Shown here in pieces: positions 24,343-33,537 of a DNA stretch of 64,000 nt. Origin of the DNA: Plantago major (lineage: Eukaryota > Streptophyta > Magnoliopsida > Lamiales > Plantaginaceae). The notes below the pieces were generated by a model. That model had not been told where the DNA came from. It saw nothing but the letters and a program-made list of their open reading frames with translations, and made no database searches. The position numbers and the translations under genes were made by a program. The stretch is from positions 44,846,959-44,910,958 of the forward strand of contig CM048840.1 of assembly GCA_026545765.1 (NCBI GenBank), read 5' to 3'. Numbering within the stretch: the first letter of the stretch is position 1; each line of letters starts with the position of its first letter.

Positions 24343-24423
24343 CAAAGAAGTCATTAGAGTGGTAATAGGTACCTCTACTATTGTAAGGGCCTGAGTTCGA
24401 TTACCTTCGGAGCCATTTCTTCA
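24343..24423 (+). repeat. tRNA-derived-looking segment in CACTA B
   Basis: AGAGTGGTAATAGGTACCTC resembles an A box/D-arm and CCTGAGTTCGATTACC a B box. The spacing suits a tRNA remnant but acceptor pairing is poor. Read from the B terminus it is in the same relative orientation as the segment at 11296-11345 in A. Confidence 0.4.
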
Positions 24424-24674
24424 ACAGTTTTACTAACTTTTTAATTTTACTCAGTGAGTTATAATGTTTTACTTTTCAAATTTTCATTCTTTGCTAACGT
24501 TCTCCTATCTTACAACTCTATTTTCTATTTCAATGTTTTATTCATTTTCCATACTATTTTATAAATTCATATAAGAGACATTAAATCATTTATGAGAGAA
24601 TATTAATTTATGATAATATATCGATCATTTAAGACCAATTTATACTTTCTATTATTTTTACAATTTTTTTACTA

Positions 24675-24850
24675 TTAGAGACGGCCTCTAGCTAAATTAT
24701 CTACTAACGGCCTAATGAAATAAATATTGTTGTAATATGAAAAAACACAAATTTTGAAAACATAGATGTTCTGATGAATAACATCGATGATTTTCTTGAT
24801 AGATAAATTATATCGAGACGGTCTCTCATAAAACTTACTCATTATTTTAT
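24675..24850. repeat. MITE-like element with GAGACGGTCTC motif
   Basis: It runs from GAGACGGCCTCTAGCTAAATTATC to ATCGAGACGGTCTCTCATAAAACTTA, and the interior (GATGATTTTCTTGATAGATA) matches the one at 56745-56965 in reverse. Terminal inverted similarity is partial. Confidence 0.45.
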
Positions 24851-24924
24851 GGTTATTTAATTTTATTCTCATGGTAGTATGAATTTTTGCATTTTATTTT
24901 TTCTTTTTCTTTATTCAATGTCGG

Positions 24925-25148
24925 AAAATCAAATGTGAGGAATTCACTCTCTCACAAAAACTCTACATTTGTGATGAAATTAACATTTTATCACAGAAAC
25001 CTAAGTATCTGTGACAAGAGTGATTTTCGTCACAATATACATGATATTTAGTGACAAGACGAAAATTCGTCACTATATTTGGTTTATAGTGACAAAATCA
25101 CATTTTGTCACATGTTTTTTGTCACGGTAGATAACAGTTTTTGTAGTG
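24925..25148 (-). repeat. CACTA B terminus and subterminal repeat array
   Basis: GTGACAA/TTGTCAC words in both orientations lead to the end TTTTTGTAGTG at 25148. Confidence 0.7.
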
Positions 25149-25746
25149 ATGGTGGATCCAAGGTCAAGGTTGAAATCATCAGGAAACTTATGGTTATTGC
25201 GTGTTAGAGGGGGGTTGAAGTCAATGGAACAAATGACGACGAGGTCCATATGAAATTGTTCGAAGAGATCCTTATGCATAGGACCCAATCACTGCAATGG
25301 TTAAGATCACATATCCTTCGCCATTAGATCATATTGGTGAAGGTTGATACTTCTTGAACATGGACAGTTTCAGCCCGGCAAAAAACTACATTATTATGTT
25401 TTGTTAATTTATTTTAATTTTTCACCTAAAATTACTCGCCCACCCTAGTGCATTAAGTTCTCAATCGGGGTGGATGGAGTACATAGATAGTTTCAACTAG
25501 ATCAGAATATTGGGTATCAACCCATTGGGTCCTTAACGGGATTAGTTCGGGTTGTTTTCGGCCCGTTTAAAAGCTTATATAACAGACTCATGAACATAAA
25601 TAAATTTGAAAATTGAGAATCTGAAAACGAGTTTATTTTGCCTTATTTTCAAACGGGTCAGACGATTTGATTTTAGTAAACACCTATCCGATGATTTACC
25701 TGTTAATAATTATCGTGTTTAGGTGCGGCGAAACTAGTGTGCTCCT
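25149..25746. other. Intergenic DNA flanking CACTA B and the LINE
   Basis: No gene recognised. Bases 25680-25725 (reverse complement CCTAAACACGATAATTATT) share a dispersed repeat with 36985-37005 (CCTGAACACGATAATTTTT), so part of this is repeat debris. Confidence 0.35.
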
Positions 25747-27029
25747 ATGAGGGGTAGAGCAATGGTGGTAGTGTGGGATAAATTGCGCCGACTACAACCA
25801 ACTATCAGGATTATGCAGAACGGCTTCTTGGGAATCAAAGCGAAAATTAGTGAGGCTCGGGTCCGGTTAAATGATGCCCAGCAAACCCTATTGACTGATA
25901 GGATGAACGTAACTTTCATTGAACGGGTTAAAGAACACACTGATGAGCTACTATATTGGAATGCGATGGATGAGAAACTTATGCAACAAAAATCAAAGAT
26001 CGATTGGTTGTGTTTAGGAGATGGGAACAGTGCATATTTTCATGCCTCGTTGAAATTCAAAAACCGCCACCTTGGGATCACGAAATTGATAAAAGTGGGT
26101 GGGCAGGTAGCTACTACGCAAGCTGAACTGGAACAGGAGGTTATTGATTTTTACAAGCAACTTGTCGGGATTTCAGCCCCGCGTTTGAATGGATTGGATC
26201 AGTGCGCGCTGAGGGATGGAGCACAATTGCCGCATACTGATGCTGATGCTCTTATAGCTCCTGTGACTCAGACAGAAATTGTGAATGCGTTAAAGGATAT
26301 AGGTGATCTAAAGGCCCCTGGAATTGATGGCTACAATGCCAAATTCTTTAAAGTTGCATGGAGCATTGTGGGAGAGGATACGATCTCTGCTGTACAGGAA
26401 TTCTTCCTCCACAACAGGATGTATTTGGCGGTTAACTACAGTGTAGTAACCCTAATCCAAAAGGTCGACAATGCTGAACATGTGAAAGATTTTAGACCTA
26501 TATCTTGTTGCACCACACTTTATAAAATTATCTCCAAGATACTTACCAATCGGCTCAGTAAAGTGTTAGGAAAAGTGGTGAATGAAAGTCAAGTTGCGTT
26601 TATTCCTGGCCAACAAATACACAATCATATACTCTTAGATTATGAGCTGATCCGAGGTTATAATCGAAAATCAGGTAATCCCAGGTGTATGCTACAGATG
26701 GATCTGCAAAAGGCATATGATACAGTGGAATGGTCTGCGTTAGATGGTATTTTGCAAGAGTTGAGCTTTCCTCAGCAATTTATTTGTTGGATTATGATAT
26801 GTGTCACGACTGCGTCTTATAGATATATGGTTAATGGGAAAACTAAACAGCTTCTACAGGCATGACGGGGACTACGACAGGGAGATCCTTTATCTCCTCT
26901 ATTATTTGTCCTGGTGATGGAATATATGCATAGATTAATGCAAGGGTTAAAGAATGTACCGAACTTTAACTACCATGCAAAGTGCGAGAAGCTGAATATT
27001 GTTAATCTCAGTTTTGCGGATGAGCTATT
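25747..27029 (+). pseudogene. LINE (L1-type) reverse transcriptase, N-terminal segment
   Basis: The ORF shows non-LTR RT motifs: WLCLGDGNSAYFH, LKAPGIDGYNAKFFK, VKDFRPISCCTTLYKIISKIL, ESQVAFIPGQQI, MLQMDLQKAYDTVEW. An in-frame TGA (26863-26865) precedes RGLRQGDPLSPLLFVLVMEY. The piece ends in the catalytic-site segment FADEL (usually FADDL) where the LTR element is inserted. The upstream endonuclease domain is absent, so the element is 5'-truncated. Removing the insertion at 27030-31914 rejoins it to 31920 in frame. Confidence 0.9.
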
Positions 27030-27871
27030 TGTTGTTACGGACATGTGTCCAATCCGTTAAGGGCGCCATAGAGCGTGTCCTAGAGCGCATCACGGCTTAA
27101 ATAGCCAATTCAGTATTGGTCCGACTTCACATGGTCCGTCCTAAGTGAATCAACCAGTACGCTAAAGTCACTACACCCTCACAGCTAGTCCGAGTTATCT
27201 GGGGAAAGAACTTCTAGACCTGGCTACGTCAGTACAGAGATGCCAAATGGACCGGACGAGAGAATCTCGAACGCCATCATCACATTAAGACCAAACGTAT
27301 ATAACAGAACCACTGAGATACTTCTGTGAGACTCTTGGCTCGGACATCCAGAGTTACCCAAGGGCAGATCAACCGAGCAGACAGATCTGTCCGAGGATCA
27401 TCGACACGACCTAACGGGCGAACAAGATTCTCGGAGGAAAAGGTCCAAACTACCCTCCTGGGCCCATTGATTAGTATTGGATTCTTTGTTCACTAATGGG
27501 CCGTGGGCCAGTAACATTGGTGTCCAAATCAAGCGCGTACTTGGCATCATCTTGTGAGCCACCTCATAAGCATATGATAACTATAAATATAGCACAAGGT
27601 CCAAGACCTTAAGGTAAGCAATATCAAGGGAAGAATCCCTAAGTCATAATCCCTCATAACTATTACATTGAGAGCCTCCAACTCTCTCTTGAGTAAAGTC
27701 TCTTACCGGATTGACATAGGCAATCCGGTAACCATTCTAACCCCCCACTTAGTCCTTTCAGGTACGCAAGCTCGGACCAGTACTACGTCGGACCTCAAGT
27801 CGGAGGCGGGCCTTAGGCTAGGTTATTTGTAATAGCTTAGTTAGTTAGTGTTAGGGTTTTACCCCTCAACA
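27030..27871 (+). repeat. 5' LTR, Tat family 2
   Basis: About 842 bp, TG...CA termini, followed by the PBS. TATA box at 27582-27589, hairpin at 27706-27728, C run of 6 at 27741-27746. Confidence 0.9.
27706..27728 (+). other. Conserved stem-loop in LTR (family 2, 5' copy)
   Basis: CCGGATTG / CAATCCGG stem with loop ACATAGG, placed as in the solo LTR. Confidence 0.65.
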
Positions 27872-27891
27872 TTTTAGCGCCGTCTATGGGA
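27872..27891 (+). other. Primer binding site, Tat family 2
   Basis: TTTTAGCGCCGTCTATGGGA directly follows the LTR. It differs from the family 1 PBS (TTTTGGCGCCGTCTGTGGGA) at two positions, both G-to-A. Confidence 0.65.
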
Positions 27892-29424
27892 ATCGAACCC
27901 ATGACCGCTGCAACTGGAAGGAGATACCCGAGTGAGGGACGCACGGCCAGCCCGTCCTCGGATGAAGGGGTTGTACGTGCTTCTCCGACAGAAGCTCAAG
28001 GCCCTGTAGCAGGCCAACAGTTCACTATGCCCGATGGTCGCACCGTCCGCACTAGTGATCTCGGACTAAACGAGACGCAGTTCGATAGGTTGCTCACAAT
28101 CATTCAAGGCTGCCTGGGGTCTAACAATGCTCCTCCTCAACACGCCACTCCGCCAGTGGTCACTCCTCCTCAGGCAGAGCCTGCATTATCGAGGAACAGG
28201 CAACGTCCGATCCAAGAGAGGTTGGGGAACCAGCCACCTCAAGAGGATTTGCGGAACCTTCTCGACCAGCGGGCGTCTGATTCTCATGCTCGAGGTGAAG
28301 GAAGCCCAAACGGAAGGAGAGAGTATCAAGAAGGAGATAATAGGCACCCAGGAGCTCCGCGACAAGCACCTCCTAGAGACAGAGATCAGGTGGCAGAAAC
28401 TGTTCCGGCGGTCCGGATTGAAGAACTCCCTGTGGATGTAGCTGTGCATCTGAGGACAGGAGAGATCATGACTGCCGACGAAATCTATGCTCAACAGAAG
28501 GCTTTGGAGGCCCAGATTCTGAATCTCGGACGCCTGGTAAAAGACCACGAGCAGATAACCACTAGTGCACCAAATCCCTTGTGCGATGAAATCATGAGAG
28601 CAAAGGAAAGGAACAGAAACTCGGATCAAGCAATCCCGAGCTTGGAGTACTACTACGGGGATGCTTGTCATGTTGGACACCTGACGAGGTACAACAGCAA
28701 GATGGATTCCAAGGGAATGAGTGACAATACAAAAGCTCTCACGTTCTCATCTACTCTCTTCGGAACGGCTATGGATTGGTACACTGCTCTACCAAACAAG
28801 TTGATAAAGTCATATGCAGATCTTTCTTCAAAGTTCTTGGCGCGATTTGGAAAGACAAAGAGGAGAAAGCGAACCGTGGAGCACCTGGCAGAAGTTATAC
28901 AGTGGGAGCAAGAGGATCTTAGGACCTTCTTAGATCGCTTTCACGCGGAAGTTCTTCGAGTTGAGCCGCACAGTATTAAGGAACGGGTCCATCACCTGTA
29001 CACTAATACTTTCAACTCAGAGCTCCGCAGAAAACTATCTAGTCAGGAGGTGAGGAGTGAGAAGCATTTAGATGACATCTGTGAAGAAGTGATGTACGGA
29101 GAGGAGTACCGGAGGAATGTTCCAATAAGAGATAGTTCCAATAAAGGAAAGGATCCGGTGAAGCAAGAGAAATTCCCGGGGAAGTTTGACTCGAAGAAGG
29201 ATCACAGGGATAGAGGCTTCCACAAGGAAAGAAGTCCGCCGAGGAGATATGCGGATTATACCCGTCTCAACAGACCAAGATCTGACATCTTGGCGACTAT
29301 CATCGAGAAAAAGCTGGACATTCAATGGCCCAAGCCCTCTCACGACAATCGGAAGAATAGGAATGCAAAGGGGTATTGCAAGTTCCACAAGTGTCACGGT
29401 CACGAGACTGATGACTGTATCTAA
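27886..29424 (+). CDS. Gag polyprotein of Tat family 2
   Basis: A single open frame of 512 codons. The N-terminal part is Pro/Arg-rich and low in structure. A conserved GLNETQFDRLLTIIQGCLGS lies at about residues 64-83. The capsid-like core (about residues 245-400) has LEYYYGDACHVGHLTRYNSK and FGTAMDWYTALPNKLIKSYA. A basic stretch (RSPPRRYADYTRLNRPRSD) and a zinc-knuckle-like CKFHKCHGHETDDC close the protein. The terminal TAA sits where related copies read CAA (CIQL), so Gag and Pol were probably one frame originally. It would form the virus-like particle; the element is otherwise defective. Confidence 0.85.
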   Translation: MGIEPMTAATGRRYPSEGRTASPSSDEGVVRASPTEAQGPVAGQQFTMPDGRTVRTSDLGLNETQFDRLLTIIQGCLGSNNAPPQHATPPVVTPPQAEPALSRNRQRPIQERLGNQPPQEDLRNLLDQRASDSHARGEGSPNGRREYQEGDNRHPGAPRQAPPRDRDQVAETVPAVRIEELPVDVAVHLRTGEIMTADEIYAQQKALEAQILNLGRLVKDHEQITTSAPNPLCDEIMRAKERNRNSDQAIPSLEYYYGDACHVGHLTRYNSKMDSKGMSDNTKALTFSSTLFGTAMDWYTALPNKLIKSYADLSSKFLARFGKTKRRKRTVEHLAEVIQWEQEDLRTFLDRFHAEVLRVEPHSIKERVHHLYTNTFNSELRRKLSSQEVRSEKHLDDICEEVMYGEEYRRNVPIRDSSNKGKDPVKQEKFPGKFDSKKDHRDRGFHKERSPPRRYADYTRLNRPRSDILATIIEKKLDIQWPKPSHDNRKNRNAKGYCKFHKCHGHETDDCI

Positions 29425-29436
29425 CTAAAAACAGAG

Positions 29437-30126
29437 GTGGAACACTTGGTACGAAAAGGCAAGCTCAAGGAGCACATCTACACGGATGAACCCTCTAGGA
29501 ACGATAGAGCAGAGCGAAGAAGGGAGGATAATGCACAAAATCTTCGGAACAACGATAGAGCGTACGCTGCTCCTGCGATTCGGGGTATAAACGCTATATC
29601 TTTCGATAATAGTGAGATTCCTCTTCCTACGGCAGGAGGAGAGGACATCGATGATCCAGATGTTCCGCTAGTGGTTTCCTTGACCATCGCAACTTATCGA
29701 GTGAACAAGATTTTGGTAGACACCGGGAGTTCCTCAGATATCATTTCCAAAAGAACACTGGACCAGATGGCCCTGGGGAGAATCCAATATGAGAGGGTTC
29801 ACACCTCTATACTAGGATTTGGAGGGGGAACAGTTTGACCCCTGGGAAGTGTTATGTTGCACGTTTCGCTTGGTACTATCCCGGAAAGAGTTACTCAGTT
29901 GGTCCGATTTGTAGTGGTGGACCGTACTTTCGACTACAACGCCATCTTTGGGCGTCCGGGGCTTAATCAATTCCGAGCTATCCCCTCAACTCTCCATAAC
30001 ATAATGAAATTTCCAACTCCCTTTGGAGTTGGAGAAGAGGTGGGAAACGTCCGAGAAGCCTGGGAATGTTACATAATGTCCACAAAAAGAGCGTCCGCCC
30101 GTCTTTGGCGACCACGACCCCGTCGG
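29437..30126 (+). pseudogene. Aspartic protease region, Tat family 2
   Basis: In the same frame as gag: ILVDTGSSSDIISKRTL is the retropepsin active site, and FDYNAIFGRPGLNQFRAI follows. An in-frame TGA near 29838 falls where family 1 has an Arg codon (VVRPIGS), consistent with a CGA to TGA change. The frame is lost after about 30100. Confidence 0.85.
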
Positions 30127-30161
30127 TGATTCTTGACTAAAAGGAGAACCCGCAGATTGGA

Positions 30162-30799
30162 GTGGGGAGCCAAAAGGAGAAGTTTCCTAGAACATTGCGA
30201 ATCGAGCATCACGAAACTCTCAAGGAAATCGAGATTGTTGCTGGAAACCCGGATAAGAAAACAAGAATTGGGACCGAGATGACCGCAGAGGTAGAAATGA
30301 AGCTCATCGCTTGTCTCCGTGAAAACAGCGATGTGTTTGCCTGGAGTACCGATGACTGGAAGGGGATTGACCCGAGGATCACTGTTCACCGTCTGACCAT
30401 GGATCCCTCGATCAAGTACATCCGACAAAAAAGGAAAGATTTCGGCCCGGTCAAGGATGCCATCATATCCGCTGAAGTGGAGCGACTCCTGAAAGCAGGG
30501 CACATTGAAGAAGTCCGTTATTCTGACTGGGTGTGCAACGTAGTCCTGGTAGAGAAATCACCGGGCAAATGGCGAATGTGCAACGATTTCACTAGGTTGA
30601 ACAAGTTCTGCCCAAAGGATCCGTACCCTTTGCCGCTAATATATCAATTGGTGGACTCCACGTCCGGATGTGCGTTGTTGAGTTTCATGGACGCATACCA
30701 AGGTTTTACCAAATCCGGATGGCCAAAGAAGACATCAAGAAGACAGCTTTCTTCGCTGTTGGGGGTGTATATTGCTTCAAGGTAATGCCCTTCGGATTG
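30162..30799 (+). pseudogene. Reverse transcriptase, N-terminal half only, Tat family 2
   Basis: KWRMCNDFTRLNKFCPKDPYPLP and SFMDAYQGF are present. A frameshift after AYQGF throws the rest (IRMAKEDIKKTAFFAVGGVY) out of frame, and homology stops at MPFGL (about 30799). The YVDD segment is deleted. Confidence 0.88.
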
Positions 30800-31136
30800 A
30801 TACATAAGATACGCCAAAAAACAAAAGTATAAAAGGTCTAATGAGTAAATGAGTAGAAAAGAGAAATAAATATTACAGGGGTACAAAATGAAAAGAAAGG
30901 GTGCAAAACTAGGAAACCATTGGGGAAAAAAAGGAATGTGGAAACCAGGAAACGGAAAAAATGAAAAAGAAAGAGTGCAAAACTAGGAAAATATAAAAAA
31001 AGAAATGGAAGGTGGAAATTAGGATGGAGAAATTGGATTATTCCAAATAATCCATTTTTTCGGGCCGACAATGAGGGTATTCGGACAAACACCCCCCAAA
31101 AAAACCCCTCAAACCAAACAGGCAACCAAACTGGAT
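30800..31136. other. A-rich filler replacing RNase H-integrase and LTR start
   Basis: It is unlike either Tat family. It contains a twice-repeated word GGGTGCAAAACTAGGAAA / GAGTGCAAAACTAGGAAA and a small palindrome GGATTATTCCAAATAATCC (31032-31050). It starts abruptly after pol and ends abruptly inside the 3' LTR. Confidence 0.6.
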
Positions 31137-31914
31137 TATTGGTCCGACTTCACATGGTCCGTCCTAAGTGAATCAACCAGTACGCTAAAGTCACTACACC
31201 CTCACAGCTAGTCCGAGCTATCTGGGGAAAGGACTTCTAGACCTGGCTACGTCAGTACAGAGATGCCAAACGAACCGGACGAGAGAATCTCGGACGCCAT
31301 CATCAATTAAGACCAAACGTATATAACAGAACCACTGAGATACTTCTGTGAGACTCTTGGCTCGGACATCCAGAGTTACCCAAGGGCAGATCAACCAAGC
31401 AGACAGATCTGTCCGAGGGACTGACACGGACCCAACGGGCGGAACAGTATTCTCAGAGGGAAAAGGTCCAAACTACCCTCCCATGCCCATTAATTAGTAT
31501 TGGATTATTGTTCACTAATGGGCCATGGGCCAAAGGTAGCGTTGGTGTCCAAATATGAAGCGTACACTTGGCATCATCTTGTGAGCCACCTCATAAGCAT
31601 ATGATAACTATAAATATAGCACAAGGTCCAAGACCTTAAGGTAAGCAATATCAAGGGAAGAATCCCTAAGTCATAATCCCTCATAACTATTACATTGAGA
31701 GCCTCCAACTCTCTCTTGAGTAAAGTCTCTTACCGGATTGACATAGATAATCCGGGTAACCCATTCTAACCCCCCCCCCCCCCCCCCCACTTAGTCCTTT
31801 CAGGTACGCAAGCTCGGACCAGTACTACGTCGGACCTCAAGTCGGAGGCGGGCCTTAGGCTAGGTTATTTGTAATAGCTTAGTTAGTTAGTGTTAGAGGT
31901 TTTACCCCTCAACA
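31137..31914 (+). repeat. 3' LTR, Tat family 2, lacking its first ~84 bp
   Basis: Collinear with the 5' LTR from TATTGGTCCGAC (27114). It holds the TATA box (31609-31616), the hairpin at 31733-31755 and a C run of 19 (31770-31788), and ends CCTCAACA. Confidence 0.9.
31733..31755 (+). other. Conserved stem-loop in LTR (family 2, 3' copy)
   Basis: CCGGATTG with TAATCCGG: one C-to-T change turns the loop-closing G-C pair into G-U, so pairing is kept in RNA. Confidence 0.6.
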
Positions 31915-32928
31915 CTATTATTATTCTCTAGAGGTGATGTGCGTTCAGTTGCATTGTTAATGCAGACTTTCAACTGTTTTTCGAAATCTACAGGTCTGAG
32001 TGTCAATCCAGCAAAGTGCCAGATATACTTTGGGGCCGTTCCTGAGGACATAAGGACGGCAATTCAACAAGTTACGAGCTTTGGGGAGGGGTCACTGCCG
32101 TTCCGGTATCTGGGCGTCCCTCTCACTAGCAAAAAGCTCACCATCGTGCAATGTCAGCCCTTGATTGATAAAATTGTGGCTCGGATAAGATATTGGAGTG
32201 CAAAGCTCCTAAGCTATGGGGGTCGAGTACAATTGATTAAAAGTGTCCTATTTGCGGTTACTAATTACTGGCTTCAATGCTTCCCGCTACCAAAAGGTGT
32301 ATTGCAGTCTATTAAGTCAATTTGTCGATCCTTCCTCTGGTTCAATAGCGACTCAATTACCAGGAAATCCCCGGTGGCATGGGAAAAGGTATGTTTTCCA
32401 AAGAAACGTGGTGGACTACAGATTATAGATAGCTTATGGGTTAAATGGATTCATGCATATTATATGCCACTGGACCAAATTCTTATGCAACCAATACCTT
32501 CAAATAGCTCCTGGATTATGAAAGGTATCCTTAAATGTAGATCTTTGATACACAATAATGGGACGTGGGATACTATGCAACTATTACCAAAGTATAAGAC
32601 GGGAATCATGTATACCGCTCTACAAGGTGATAGACCTGAAGTGGAATGGAATTCGCTAATATATGGGACGATTGCTCGACCCTGAGCTAAGATGATTACT
32701 TGGTTAGCGTGTCATGGCAGATTGGCAACGAAGGAGAGGCTCCATAGGTTCGGCTTATTGGACACGGCAGTATGTAATTTCTGCTCACAAATGGAAACCT
32801 TGGAACATCTCATGTTCGACTGTGGCACGACGCGCGGCATTTGGAAAGAGGTCCTAGATTGGTTGAAGTTCCAACACACACCTGGTGGATGGTCAAACGA
32901 GTTACAATCACTAAAAAAAAACAGGGGT
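31915..32928 (+). pseudogene. LINE RT C-terminal part and zf-RVT region (middle segment)
   Basis: It continues the RT after the insertion: LLFSRGD, then LSVNPAKCQIYFG, PFRYLGVPLTSKKL, WSAKLLSYGGRVQLIKSVL and KICFPKK-like VCFPKKRGGLQI. An in-frame TGA (near 32683) is followed in the same frame by TWLACHGRLATKERL and CNFCSQMETLEHLMFDC, the zf-RVT domain. It is broken at 32928 by the CACTA element. Confidence 0.9.
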
Positions 32929-32941
32929 TTAGCGACGGAAT

Positions 32942-33200
32942 TATCCGTCGCTAAACCCCTGCCGATCCATCGCTAAGGCCTTAGCGACGGATAGACGCCC
33001 GTCTTAATGACGGGCGTCTCTAAGGCGAATTAACAACGGATTTGTATCCATCGCTAATAGCCACGGAATTGGCGACGGATAGGACGTTGACCCTCCGTCG
33101 CCATTAGAGACGGATAATTATCTGTCTCTAATCGAATTAGGGCTAGAACGCCCTAATTCGTTGTATAGCGACAGATAATTATCCGTCGCTAAACTACTGT
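32942..33200. repeat. Left subterminal repeat array of CACTA C
   Basis: Alternating AGCGACGGA and TCCGTCGCT words with several local inverted repeats, e.g. GGGTTTAGCGACGGAATTA against its complement at 32941-32960. Confidence 0.7.
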
Positions 33201-33537
33201 TTTTTTAATTTTTTTAAAAAATTATTTTATAATTTTCACCTTTTTTTTTCAACAAATATAATAGTGATATGTCACAAAGGAGAAATTGCATTAATTAACA
33301 ACAACGATTCGTCCAAAAAACAAATTATCCAAAATAAAGTCTGCATATCCGAATATAAATCCAAATATCCAACAAAGTAAAAAGTAGCATAGTATCCAAA
33401 ATATCACAACATCACTAAGACGAGGGGCCGGGGGTATTCTGGCTCATATAAGCTGATGAAGCTCTTCCATCCTCCGATTCATACGAGCTGCTCATCCACG
33501 AGATTTCCAATCTCGATCACCGAGAGGAGTCACCGCT

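Larger units (their letters stand above)
18645..25148 (-). mobile_element. CACTA (En/Spm) transposon B, opposite orientation to A
   Basis: The right end is TTTTTGTAGTG at 25148, i.e. a - strand start CACTACAAAAACTG, with GTGACAA-type subterminal repeats inside it. A second subterminal array lies at 18645-19440. Between them, on the - strand, are a TNPD-like pseudogene and a multi-exon Transposase_24 (TNPA-like) gene in the usual order. The left terminus has no clear CACTA, so the left boundary is approximate and no duplication was confirmed (right flank ATG). Confidence 0.7.
27030..31914 (+). mobile_element. Internally deleted Tat-type gypsy element (family 2), inserted in the LINE
   Basis: Both outer ends are intact (TGTTGTTACGG...; ...CCTCAACA) and are flanked by CTATT at 27025-27029 and 31915-31919, a perfect target duplication. 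Order: 5' LTR, PBS, gag, protease, partial RT, about 340 bp of foreign A-rich filler, then a 3' LTR missing its first about 84 bp. RNase H, integrase and any antisense ORF are gone. Confidence 0.93.

Noticed and set aside
24343..24423. Functional tRNA gene
   Set aside because: A and B box-like words are present but acceptor and anticodon stems do not pair convincingly.
10942..25148. One single 14-kb CACTA element from the two outer termini
   Set aside because: The 3-bp flanks differ (AGA and ATG), transposase N-termini occur twice in opposite directions, and a third subterminal array sits at 18645-19440.
25073..25288. 71-codon - strand ORF across the CACTA B end
   Set aside because: It spans a transposon terminus and its C-terminal part is subterminal repeat.
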